Source: Bacillota bacterium
Lineage (GTDB): Bacteria > Bacillota > Clostridia > Oscillospirales > Ruminococcaceae
Length of the DNA stretch: 7,760 nt
Assembly (NCBI GenBank): GCA_023439605.1
Contig: JAEXNS010000264.1
Coordinates: 1-7,760, forward strand
Reading direction: 5' to 3'
Position numbers and translations under genes: made by a program. The notes under the pieces were generated by a model, which made no database searches, was not told the DNA's origin, and saw only the letters and a program-made list of their open reading frames with translations. Positions within the stretch are counted from its first letter, which is position 1; each line of letters starts with the position of its first letter. Shown piece after piece: positions 1 to 6,861 of this stretch.

Positions 1-1890
1 AAATACGGAGATCCATGGTCCAAAAGATGTGATGAAGATTCTGTAATGGTAAAATTCAAGGATCAAACTGTTTTGGCTGTTCCTTATGACGTCCCAATTA
101 TAGGATACAACACAAATCATATAGCTACACTTCGATTATGGCAATCAGAAGCTGTTTCTGATTTTGATTTCAATTTATTTAATGAACAAAAATACCTAGA
201 GTCAAGTAGTGAAAAAGTATTTGCTGAAGATATATCTAGAACACTTTACCCAAACGATGATGCAATAGAGGGTAAAAAACTTAGATTAAAACAACAGTAT
301 TTTTTCTGTAGTGCTTCGATTTCTAGTATATTAAAAAAACATAGAGCAAAATATGGAACTTTAGAAAATATAAGCGAATATATTTCTATACAGCTAAATG
401 ATACTCACCCTGTAATATCGATTCCCGAACTTATTAGACAACTAACTAAAAATGAAGGTTTTGAATGGGATGATGCTCTAAATGCGGCAAATAAAATATT
501 TAACTATACAAACCACACCATTATGCCAGAAGCTCTAGAAAAATGGAGTTTCCAGCTTATTGCCGAGTTACTTCCTGAAATATCTCAAATTATTTTTAGA
601 TTAAATGAACTATTAATAAATAAAATGAATAAAATCTCAATAGATAAAGATGATTTAGAAAAAATACTTATAATAAACAAAGAAACTGTTCATATGGCTA
701 ATTTAGCTATGTTTGTATCTTCACATGTAAATGGAGTTGCAGAAATACATACAGAAATTTTAAAAAAATCAACTTTACACAGCTGGTTTAAAATAATTCC
801 AAATAACTTCCAAAACAAAACAAATGGAATTACCCAAAGAAGATGGCTTGCTCTTTGTAACAACGAGCTAACTGATTTTATAGAATCTCTTTTAGGCAAT
901 AAAAACTTTTTAACAGATTTAGAACAGTTAAAAAAATTATCATCATATGTACAAGATGATGATATAATTAGAAAGTTTTTATCTATAAAAAAGACAAAGA
1001 AAAATCAACTTGCTGATTACATTTTAAGAAAAGAAGAAATATCTATAAACCCCGATACTATTTTTGATGTTCAAATTAAAAGGTTACATGAATACAAAAG
1101 ACAGTTAATGAATGCTTTTTCAATTTTATACTTATACTATGAAATAAAAGAAGGACATCTAAAAGATTTTACTCCAACTACATTTATTTTTGGTGCAAAA
1201 TCAGCTCCTGGGTATAAACGTGCAAAGGCAATAATAAAATTTATAAATGAAATAGCAAAACTAATAGATAACGATATAGTAGTCAACAAACTAATAAAGG
1301 TGGTGTTTGTATCAAATTACAACGTTTCTTATGCTGAAAAAATAGTAGCTGCAACAGAAATATCCGAACAAATTTCTACTGCTGGAACAGAAGCTTCTGG
1401 AACAGGAAATATGAAGTTAATGTTAAATGTGGCTGTTACTCTTGGAACTTTAGATGGTGCAAACATTGAAATAGTAGAAGAAGCTGGCATTGAAAACAAC
1501 TATATTTTTGGTGCAAAAGTAGAGGAACTCGAAGTTATTATGGATAAGTATAATAGTAGAAAACTAATGTCTTCTAATCCAAAAATCAATCGTGTTATTT
1601 CCAGTTTAATAGATGGTACTGTTTCAGATGGTGGAAACGGTGATTTTAAAGAATTGTATCTTTCTCTTCTAGATGGTGCAAGTTGGCATGAACCTGATAA
1701 TTACTACGTTTTAGGCGACCTTGAGGACTATGTTCACACCAAAATCAAGGTAAACAAAGATTATAAGGAAACATTAGAATTTGGAAGAAAAATGTGGCTC
1801 AACATGTGTAATGCTGGAAAATTCAGCTCTGATCGAACTATTTCAAATTATGCAAATGATATATGGAAAATTAAATCTATAAAATTATAG
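1..1890 (+). CDS. glgP: Glycogen/maltodextrin phosphorylase, 5'-truncated by the window edge
   Basis: Family GT35 alpha-glucan phosphorylase: PLP-dependent phosphorolysis of alpha-1,4-glucan to glucose-1-phosphate in the cytoplasm. The frame is open from base 1, reading KYGDPWSKRC, the family's YGxPW region. The ATG at 46 is therefore internal, and roughly 170-190 N-terminal residues lie outside (629 visible; bacterial members are about 800). Visible family motifs, in order, are SIQLNDTHP, NHTIMPEALEKW, NKTNGITQRRW, DVQIKRLHEYKRQ, and the PLP region EASGTGNMKLM followed by GTLDGANIEI. The Schiff-base lysine should be the AAG codon at 1414-1416. One oddity is that the normally conserved NGA just after this lysine reads N-V-A (Val codon 1429-1431). 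The gene ends at TAG 1888-1890 with no convincing terminator hairpin after it. Family assignment is secure. Glycogen versus maltodextrin preference cannot be read from the sequence. Confidence 0.97.
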   Translation, partial: KYGDPWSKRCDEDSVMVKFKDQTVLAVPYDVPIIGYNTNHIATLRLWQSEAVSDFDFNLFNEQKYLESSSEKVFAEDISRTLYPNDDAIEGKKLRLKQQYFFCSASISSILKKHRAKYGTLENISEYISIQLNDTHPVISIPELIRQLTKNEGFEWDDALNAANKIFNYTNHTIMPEALEKWSFQLIAELLPEISQIIFRLNELLINKMNKISIDKDDLEKILIINKETVHMANLAMFVSSHVNGVAEIHTEILKKSTLHSWFKIIPNNFQNKTNGITQRRWLALCNNELTDFIESLLGNKNFLTDLEQLKKLSSYVQDDDIIRKFLSIKKTKKNQLADYILRKEEISINPDTIFDVQIKRLHEYKRQLMNAFSILYLYYEIKEGHLKDFTPTTFIFGAKSAPGYKRAKAIIKFINEIAKLIDNDIVVNKLIKVVFVSNYNVSYAEKIVAATEISEQISTAGTEASGTGNMKLMLNVAVTLGTLDGANIEIVEEAGIENNYIFGAKVEELEVIMDKYNSRKLMSSNPKINRVISSLIDGTVSDGGNGDFKELYLSLLDGASWHEPDNYYVLGDLEDYVHTKIKVNKDYKETLEFGRKMWLNMCNAGKFSSDRTISNYANDIWKIKSIKL

Positions 1891-1916
1891 ATAATAAACA
1901 AAAATTATATTTTTAC

Positions 1917-1945
1917 TTGAAATAAACATTGAAAACTGTTATAAT
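1917..1945 (+). promoter_or_regulatory. Sigma-A type promoter for purA
   Basis: A -35 box TTGAAA (1917-1922) and a perfect -10 box TATAAT (1940-1945) are separated by exactly 17 bp. The bases TG at 1937-1938 form an extended -10 (TG-N-TATAAT). Transcription should start near 1952, giving an untranslated leader of about 75 nt before purA. It lies in the glgP-purA gap and faces purA, so purA need not depend on glgP read-through. I see no obvious purine operator overlapping it. Confidence 0.8.
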
Positions 1946-1953
1946 ATTTATTG

Positions 1954-1980
1954 TCTAGTGAACAAATCTACTGGAGATTT
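1954..1980 (+). promoter_or_regulatory. Mutually exclusive small hairpins in the purA leader (weak candidate)
   Basis: Two alternative pairings share bases. AAATCT (1964-1969) pairs with AGATTT (1975-1980) around a 5-nt loop, and a run of T spans 1978-1982. Alternatively TCTAGT (1954-1959) pairs with ACTGGA (1970-1975), including one G-U. The first resembles a very weak terminator and the second an anti-terminator, as in attenuation, but the stems are only 6 bp. It does not match a purine riboswitch as I know that consensus. Chance is a real alternative. Confidence 0.2.
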
Positions 1981-2025
1981 TTCGAAAATAGCATTAAATA
2001 TTAACTGAAAAGAGGAATTTAAATT

Positions 2026-3300
2026 ATGCCTGCTAGTATTGTTATAGGAACTCAATGGGGAGATGAAGGAAAAGGAAAGATTATCGATATCCTTGCTTCA
2101 CGTGCAGAAATTGTTGTACGTTCACAAGGTGGTAATAATGCCGGACATACGGTTGTAAACAATGGTGAAACCTACAAATTACACCTTATACCATCTGGAA
2201 TATTATACCCTAACACGTTATGCCTTATAGGTGCAGGTGTTGTTATAGACCCTCAAAGCTTTTTGTCTGAAATCACAGGATTACATGCAAGAAATATATC
2301 TACTGAAAACCTTAAAATAGATCCTCGTGCACATGTAGTTATGCCTTGGCATATCGAATTAGATGGTTTATCTGAAAAATTTAGAGGCAATCTAGATATT
2401 GGTACTACAAAAAGAGGTATTGGTCCTACTTATATGGATAAATATGAACGTTCCGGAATAAGAATGTACGATTTAATTCATCCTGAAATATTAAAAGAGA
2501 AAGCTTATACAACAGGAAAATTAAAAAATAAAATTATCACTGAAGTTTATGGTGGACAAGCTATAGACTTAGATAAAGTAATTGCTGATTATATAGAGTA
2601 TGGAAAGCAACTATCCAAATATGTTGATGATGTTTCTGTTTTAACTTATGATGCTTATAAAGCAAATAAAACAATAATGTTTGAAGGTGCACAAGCGACT
2701 TTATTGGACATTGACTTCGGTACTTATCCATATGTAACTTCATCGCATCCTGTTTCAGGTGGTGTTTGTGTTGGTACTGGTATAGGCCCTAAAGTAATAA
2801 CAAATATAATTGGTGTTGCAAAAGCATATACAACAAGAGTAGGAAAAGGTCCGTTCCCTACTGAATTAGATAATGAAATTGGTGAAAGGATTAGAACAGT
2901 TGGCGGCGAGTTTGGAACTACTACAGGTAGACCACGTCGTACTGGTTGGTTTGATGCTGTAATAGTTAGTCATTCTGTTCGTGTAAATGGGTTAGACGGT
3001 TTAGCTATAAATAAATTAGACACTTTAAGTGGAATAGATGAGTTAAAAGTTTGTGTAAGTTATAAGAAAAAAGACGGAACTACTCTAAAAAACTTCCCCC
3101 CTTCTCTTGAAGAATTAAATGAATGTGAACCTATATATGAAACAATGGAAGGCTTCAACGAAGATATATCGGGTTGCAGAAGTTTCGAATCTCTTCCTAT
3201 GAGTTGTCAAAAATACATCCATAAATTAGAAGAAATCTGTGGATGTAAGATAGTTATGATTGGTGTAGGTCCTGACCGTTCACAAATTATCGAAAGATAA
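2026..3300 (+). CDS. purA: Adenylosuccinate synthase
   Basis: Cytoplasmic enzyme joining IMP and aspartate with GTP hydrolysis to give adenylosuccinate, the first committed step to AMP. The protein is 424 residues, normal for the bacterial family. Visible signatures are the P-loop-like GDEGKGK (residues 12-18, Asp13 as catalytic base), NNAGHT with catalytic His41, GTTKRGIGPTY (126-136, IMP binding), FEGAQ (219-223), TTTGRPRR (298-305, aspartate/IMP loop), the guanine-binding NKLD (329-332) and GVGPDR (413-418). All key residues seem intact. The ATG at 2026 is supported by AGAGGA at 2011-2016 and by the family N-terminus. The gene has its own strong promoter at 1917-1945. It is probably co-transcribed with the membrane protein gene 47 bp downstream, because only a weak AT-only hairpin lies between. 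No other purine genes are in the window. Confidence 0.99.
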   Translation: MPASIVIGTQWGDEGKGKIIDILASRAEIVVRSQGGNNAGHTVVNNGETYKLHLIPSGILYPNTLCLIGAGVVIDPQSFLSEITGLHARNISTENLKIDPRAHVVMPWHIELDGLSEKFRGNLDIGTTKRGIGPTYMDKYERSGIRMYDLIHPEILKEKAYTTGKLKNKIITEVYGGQAIDLDKVIADYIEYGKQLSKYVDDVSVLTYDAYKANKTIMFEGAQATLLDIDFGTYPYVTSSHPVSGGVCVGTGIGPKVITNIIGVAKAYTTRVGKGPFPTELDNEIGERIRTVGGEFGTTTGRPRRTGWFDAVIVSHSVRVNGLDGLAINKLDTLSGIDELKVCVSYKKKDGTTLKNFPPSLEELNECEPIYETMEGFNEDISGCRSFESLPMSCQKYIHKLEEICGCKIVMIGVGPDRSQIIER

Positions 3301-3307
3301 TTTTAAC

Positions 3308-3331
3308 AATTAATTTTTATTAATTTTTTTT
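3308..3331 (+). terminator. Weak AT-only hairpin with T-run after purA
   Basis: AATTAAT (3308-3314) and ATTAATT (3319-3325) can pair over a TTTT loop and are followed by T3326-T3331. The stem has no G-C pair, so termination is probably partial at best. It sits just before the ribosome site of the next gene. If active, it would lower expression of that gene relative to purA. The simple-sequence AT richness makes a chance match plausible. Confidence 0.25.
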
Positions 3332-3347
3332 GAAAGGAGTTGAAATT

Positions 3348-4184
3348 ATGAATGAACCAAATCGTAGTCTAGATGATATATTGGCTCCTACTCTTGATGA
3401 TACGGTGTATAACTCAAACAAAAATACAAAAACTCTAGATGATATTCAAGCACCTAGTCTTGAAGATACTTATGTGGCACCTCAACCAAAAAAAATACTG
3501 GATTTAGACGATTTATCTTCTCCAACTTTAGAAGATACATTTAGTCCAAATATAAAAAAAACCACTAACAGCATAAATGATGTTTCAGCTCCAAAACTTG
3601 AAGAAGCCCAACAAACCGCATATAAACCTGTATTTGTTAATCCAGATGTTGAAGAGGCAAAAAAACAAGCATTGAATAGAGCTATCAAAGGATCTTTAAG
3701 TGAAAAACCTGCAAGTTTTGATCAAGAAAGAAGCCGCCAACAATATCATGAACTTATGCGAGAAAAAGATGAACAAATGGCTAGAAAAGGAGCAAAATCT
3801 ATTATAATTTTAGTAGTACTGGGTGTTATTTGCTCGGTTCTTATGTTTATTTTCTTTTCATCAACTGCATATAAGCCTTCTTTATCTTCATTTACTGAAA
3901 AAGCATCTGGGTTTATGAGCACTTGCACTTTCGTTGTACTTGGGGTTTCTGTAATTATGTTATTTAGAGTAGAAACTTTAAAAAAAATAGCCAACTTTGT
4001 TTTTGTAATAAATACAGTTTTAATGTTTTTCCCAGGATCGTTAGTATTAGTCGCCAAAAATACTTTTTGGCTAAATGGACTTTTATATATAGGCGTAATA
4101 ATCGCTTCCATATTTATAAGCTTTACTTTAAGTTCAAGCGAATGTATAGATAAATATTATAAAAAATTTGAAAACAATTATTAA
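3348..4184 (+). CDS. Uncharacterised membrane protein with four N-terminal LDDI-AP-LEDT repeats
   Basis: I do not recognise this 278-residue protein. Residues 8-87 carry four copies of an acidic 12-residue motif at 22-23 residue spacing: LDDILAPTLDDT, LDDIQAPSLEDT, LDDLSSPTLEDT and INDVSAPKLEEA. Linkers are rich in Lys, Asn, Thr and Pro and look disordered. A charged, probably helical stretch follows (about 99-150: EEAKKQALNRA, ERSRQQYHELMREKDEQMA). Four hydrophobic segments follow near 151-171, 190-206, 214-236 and 241-262, then a short charged tail. There is no signal peptide, so the repeats are probably cytoplasmic with a C-terminal membrane anchor. I chose ATG 3348 because AAAGGAG (3333-3339) stands 8 nt before it. 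The TTG at 3330 overlaps that site and would add six residues. It lies 47 bp after purA, which suggests co-transcription but does not prove a purine role. It could be a scaffold or adaptor that recruits a partner through the repeated motif, which is speculation. Confidence 0.85.
   Translation: MNEPNRSLDDILAPTLDDTVYNSNKNTKTLDDIQAPSLEDTYVAPQPKKILDLDDLSSPTLEDTFSPNIKKTTNSINDVSAPKLEEAQQTAYKPVFVNPDVEEAKKQALNRAIKGSLSEKPASFDQERSRQQYHELMREKDEQMARKGAKSIIILVVLGVICSVLMFIFFSSTAYKPSLSSFTEKASGFMSTCTFVVLGVSVIMLFRVETLKKIANFVFVINTVLMFFPGSLVLVAKNTFWLNGLLYIGVIIASIFISFTLSSSECIDKYYKKFENNY
3369..3608 (+). repeat. Four degenerate in-frame repeats encoding the LDDI-AP-LEDT motif
   Basis: The units are at 3369-3404, 3435-3470, 3504-3539 and 3573-3608, each 36 bp, with starts 66-69 bp apart. 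Protein conservation exceeds DNA conservation: synonymous codons differ between copies (for example Leu as CTA, CTT and TTA). This indicates old duplication kept by selection on the peptide rather than recent slippage. The fourth copy is the most diverged (INDVSAPKLEEA). Confidence 0.85.
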
Positions 4185-4203
4185 AAGTTTTTTAGCAACT
4201 AGA

Positions 4204-4332
4204 TATTACAGGCGTACCATTAAGCCTCTAAAGGGAAAGTTTACAATTTTGTAGGAGTTTCGACTCTTGCGGAGTCGACCTGGACCTTCAGCTGTATATC
4301 TTTACTTTATTAATGACGACTGAATCGTAATA
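4204..4332 (+). ncRNA. Candidate structured RNA, element A (unassigned family)
   Basis: The gap after the membrane protein gene (4185-4378) holds no convincing gene but has marked structure. There is a perfect 7-bp hairpin, TCGACTC (4260-4266) with GAGTCGA (4272-4278), loop TTGCG. A possible closing stem is TATTAC (4204-4209) with GTAATA (4327-4332), and AGGC/GCCT (4210-4213/4224-4227) makes a small hairpin. The GC-richer core stands out from the AT-rich flanks. Three blocks recur in element B: TTTCGACTCTTGCGGAGTC (4258-4276), ACCTT-N7-ATATCTTTA (4284-4304) and CTGAATCGTAAT (4320-4331). A strong terminator follows at 4339. I see no clear promoter, so it may be processed from the 3' end of the upstream mRNA. 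It is not a tRNA and matches no riboswitch I know. Plus-strand reading is inferred from the terminator; the ends are approximate. Confidence 0.4.
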
Positions 4333-4338
4333 AAATTT

Positions 4339-4380
4339 TACCCTTGTACATGGTTTAAATCAATGTACAAGGGTATTTTT
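4339..4380 (+). terminator. Strong intrinsic terminator between convergent genes
   Basis: A perfect stem at 4339-4351 pairs with 4363-4375 (13 bp; the left arm is TACCCTTGTACAT) around an 11-nt loop. On the plus strand it is followed by TTTTT (4376-4380). It ends the purA/membrane protein/element A transcript. The minus-strand exonuclease gene stops at 4379-4381, right at the stem's edge, so the hairpin also lies just past that gene. It may work in both directions, but the minus-strand tail (AAATTTTA) is a poorer U-tract. Confidence 0.9.
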
Positions 4381-5137
4381 AATTTAAAATTATTTCAACA
4401 GGACAATGGTCACTTCCCATAATTTGATCATGGATAATACTGTCCACTAACCTATCTTTGATTTTATTGGATATAACAAAGTAGTCAATTCTCCAACCCG
4501 CATTTTTTTCACGTGCTTTAAACATATATGACCACCATGTATATACACCTTCTTTTTCCGGATACAAATACCTGTAAGAATCTATAAATCCTGAATCAAG
4601 AAGTAGAGTCATTTGCTCTCTTTCCTCAACTGTAAAACCAGCATTTTTAGTGTTTGTTTTAGGGTTTTTCAAGTCTATTTCCTTATGTGCAACATTTAAA
4701 TCACCACAAAGAATTACTGGCTTTGCTGAATTTAGTTTTACAAGGTAATTTCTAAAATCACATTCCCATTGTACTCTATACTCTAATCTCACCAATTCTC
4801 TTTTAGAATTTGGAGTGTATACATTTACTAGATAAAAATCATCATATTCAAGACATATTACTCTGCCTTCTTTATCATGCATTTCTATTCCCATATCATA
4901 CTTAACGTCTATAGGCTTAATTTTTGTGAAAATAGCTGTGCCTGAATACCCCTTTTTTTCTGCACTATTCCAGTATTGAAAATAACTATTTAATTCTAAT
5001 TCCAGCTGACCTTCTTGCATTTTTGTTTCTTGTATACAGAAAAAATCTGCATTTGTTTCATTAAAAAAATCCATAAAGCCCTTATTTACACAAGCACGTA
5101 ATCCGTTTACATTCCATGATATAAATTTCAAATTCAT
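4379..5137 (-). CDS. xth: Exodeoxyribonuclease III / AP endonuclease (Xth/ExoA family)
   Basis: Base-excision repair enzyme that cuts 5' of abasic sites and has 3'-5' exonuclease/3'-phosphodiesterase activity; cytoplasmic and Mg-dependent. The 252 residues match family length. Motifs of the endonuclease/exonuclease/phosphatase fold are all present: SWNVNGLRA (Asn9), IQETK (metal-binding Glu37), YTPN (Tyr107), GDLNVAH (Asp146, Asn148), WRIDYF (Asp218) and the C-terminal GSDHCP (Asp243-His244 catalytic pair). I prefer the ATG at 5137-5135. Its first base is the last base of the upstream gene's TGA stop (TGATG overlap), and the AGG of AGGAAG lies 5 nt before it, whereas the GTG one codon earlier is too close to that site. 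The overlap implies translational coupling to the upstream lipoprotein gene. It should be functional. Confidence 0.98.
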   Translation of the reverse strand: MNLKFISWNVNGLRACVNKGFMDFFNETNADFFCIQETKMQEGQLELELNSYFQYWNSAEKKGYSGTAIFTKIKPIDVKYDMGIEMHDKEGRVICLEYDDFYLVNVYTPNSKRELVRLEYRVQWECDFRNYLVKLNSAKPVILCGDLNVAHKEIDLKNPKTNTKNAGFTVEEREQMTLLLDSGFIDSYRYLYPEKEGVYTWWSYMFKAREKNAGWRIDYFVISNKIKDRLVDSIIHDQIMGSDHCPVEIILN

Positions 5138-6729
5138 CACTTCCTATTTTTGTATTTTGCATATCTAAAATTAATCTGTTTGGTGAATGGATTATAGATA
5201 ATATCCTCTACACCATTTTTTTTAATCAAAAAATCTTTTTTGTAAAAAAGAGGTATTATTTCTATGTTTTCTAATAACTTCTTTTCTATACTATAGTATT
5301 CGCTTATGCTATCCTCTACTTCTACATTTAATCTTGCTTCATTAAGCAGCTTTTCAATAACTTTATCATTATTAAAGTAACTTAAAAAATCATAAGGTGA
5401 ACTTCCATGGGGTTTAATACAAGTAAGAGCTAAATCATATTCTCCATTTTCTATTTTTAAATCATATTCTTCTTTTGTCAAATATTCTACACCTACATAT
5501 ATACCTAAGTTTTTATTCCACTGGTCAACCACATGATTTAAAAATCCACTATCAATAGAATCATACACTATCATATTTACAACTTCAGGGAAATCATCAT
5601 ACGATTTTTTCAATGTTTCAATTTTTTCTTTTGACTTTTCCAAATCAAAACCTATTTTATCAATGCTATAAAAACTTCTATATCTATCACCAGCAATACA
5701 AATTTGAGGTGAAACTATTTCTTTAGCTATAGATAAGTTTTGTGTTAAAAGCTGTGAATATTTATCACTATCAAAAGACATAGCCATAGCTAATTTAAAA
5801 TTCTTATCACTTGTAATTTTTTTTTCAGGATTAAAAATTACTCCTATTAAAGAACTCTCATACTCTTTATAACCTATTTTTTTATCCTTAATTTTATCAG
5901 AAACATAACATTCTATTAAGTCATCTTCGAACATTTTATAGTTTTCATTATAATCATTTTTTATATAAAAATTCAATCCATTTGGTGCTGTTTCTAAAGC
6001 ATCTTCATTTTCTGGATTTGAAAGCATATTTATAACATTATCCCAACCATAAGGGTCGTAAAACCACTTTTTTATATAAAATGCTCCATTTGAAATTGTC
6101 GATTCATCATCTAACCCATATCTTCCTTTTGTTTTTTCAAAAAAACTTTCATTACATGGCATAGAAGATGGTTTAGAAAGTAAATATGGTAAATCCGTGT
6201 TTGCATAGTCCAGCTCTATTTCAAGAACAAATTCACTAATAGCACGTACGCCTATTTCATCATAATTTAATTTACCATCTATAATATCAGATGCATTTTT
6301 GATACACTTATATTCTTCTCTAAAAGTAGACATTGTATCTGGATTAAAAATTCTTTTAAAAGCAAAAACGAAATCATTTGCAGTAACATTTTGCTTTTCT
6401 TGATTTTTAGTATACCAAAAACAGTCTTCACGTAAATAGAAATGATATTTTAATCCATCTTCAGAAACAAAATATTTAGATGTAACACCTAAATCCAAAT
6501 TTCCTTCTTCATTTATTGTAAACAACCCTAAAAAAGTATTTTCAATAACATTATATGATGCTTCATCTGTTGCAATTTGAGGATCTAAAGTCTGAGGATT
6601 GCTTAATAAAATATATGAAAAAACATGATCCAATCCTTTGTCTTCTATTTTTTCATCACTTTCACATGCAACATTAAGAAATATATTTATAATTAATAAA
6701 ATTAAAACTATTAATTGTTTTTTCTTCAC
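5137..6729 (-). CDS. Orphan oligopeptide-type ABC transporter substrate-binding lipoprotein (SBP family 5)
   Basis: Extracytoplasmic solute-binding protein of the OppA/DppA class (SBP_bac_5), 530 residues, a normal length. The N-terminus is a lipoprotein signal peptide: KKK, a hydrophobic run, then LNVAC with Cys22 as the lipidated residue (Asn at -3 is unusual for a lipobox). Family marks are NPQTLDP (residues 44-50), a stretch ending ENTFLGLF (63-70), and NVTANDFVFAFKRIFNP (114-130), the usual 'T-A-x-D-F-x-F-x-x-x-R' region. SNGAFYIKKW also fits. The start is a GTG (6729-6727) behind AAGGAG with a 7-nt gap. No permease or ATPase gene is in the window, so its ligand and partners are unknown. 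It could serve a distant transporter or act as a sensor. Its stop overlaps the exonuclease start. Upstream lie a 16-bp inverted repeat and a candidate promoter. Confidence 0.93.
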   Translation of the reverse strand: MKKKQLIVLILLIINIFLNVACESDEKIEDKGLDHVFSYILLSNPQTLDPQIATDEASYNVIENTFLGLFTINEEGNLDLGVTSKYFVSEDGLKYHFYLREDCFWYTKNQEKQNVTANDFVFAFKRIFNPDTMSTFREEYKCIKNASDIIDGKLNYDEIGVRAISEFVLEIELDYANTDLPYLLSKPSSMPCNESFFEKTKGRYGLDDESTISNGAFYIKKWFYDPYGWDNVINMLSNPENEDALETAPNGLNFYIKNDYNENYKMFEDDLIECYVSDKIKDKKIGYKEYESSLIGVIFNPEKKITSDKNFKLAMAMSFDSDKYSQLLTQNLSIAKEIVSPQICIAGDRYRSFYSIDKIGFDLEKSKEKIETLKKSYDDFPEVVNMIVYDSIDSGFLNHVVDQWNKNLGIYVGVEYLTKEEYDLKIENGEYDLALTCIKPHGSSPYDFLSYFNNDKVIEKLLNEARLNVEVEDSISEYYSIEKKLLENIEIIPLFYKKDFLIKKNGVEDIIYNPFTKQINFRYAKYKNRK

Positions 6730-6770
6730 AAATCTTCTCCTTCTTTTATTAATTTAAAACCTGTAAATCA

Positions 6771-6808
6771 AAATTTATGTATACAGAAAAAACTGTATAC
6801 ATAAATTT
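6771..6808. repeat. Perfect 16-bp inverted repeat containing two TGTATACA palindromes
   Basis: AAATTTATGTATACAG (6771-6786) and CTGTATACATAAATTT (6793-6808) are exact reverse complements separated by AAAAAA. Each arm contains TGTATACA (6778-6785 and 6794-6801), itself a palindrome, so two symmetric sites lie 16 bp apart centre to centre. It sits about 40 bp before the lipoprotein gene's start codon, on the leader side. It could be a tandem operator for a dimeric repressor. It could be an intrinsic terminator for nrdDG (the minus-strand tail after the stem is TGATTT, a poor U-tract). It could also be a leader hairpin acting on the lipoprotein mRNA. The perfect symmetry is certain; the role is not. 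Confidence 0.9.
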
Positions 6809-6832
6809 AATTGTTTTAATTACAAGACATGG

Positions 6833-6861
6833 ATTATAATTTCCAATACGTTACTATTCAG
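6833..6861 (-). promoter_or_regulatory. Candidate promoter for the lipoprotein-exonuclease operon
   Basis: On the minus strand there is a perfect TATAAT (6838-6833). Exactly 17 bp upstream is CTGAAT (6861-6856), only 3 of 6 bases from TTGACA, so the -35 is poor. A start near 6826 would give a leader of about 97 nt that contains the 16-bp inverted repeat. The -35 position coincides with the third block shared by elements A and B. The perfect -10 in AT-rich DNA could be chance. Confidence 0.35.

Noticed and set aside
46..48. ATG as the real start of the phosphorylase gene
   Set aside because: The frame is open upstream to base 1 and encodes the conserved YGDPW region, so this Met is internal.
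3330..3332. TTG start for the repeat/membrane protein
   Set aside because: It overlaps the AAAGGAG ribosome site that correctly serves the ATG at 3348.
3746..4111. Minus-strand open frame of 121 codons opposite the membrane protein gene
   Set aside because: It is a shadow of the plus-strand gene. It has no ribosome site and no recognisable domain, while the plus strand has clear domain structure.
4267..4323. Short plus-strand reading frame from TTG 4267 behind AGGAG (18 codons)
   Set aside because: The start is poor, the spacing from AGGAG is long, and the matching block in element B lacks the TTG. RNA structure explains the conservation better.
4204..4332. Element A as a hammerhead ribozyme on the reverse strand (a GAAAC follows a stem)
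   Set aside because: The required CUGAUGA core before the stem is missing in both A and B.
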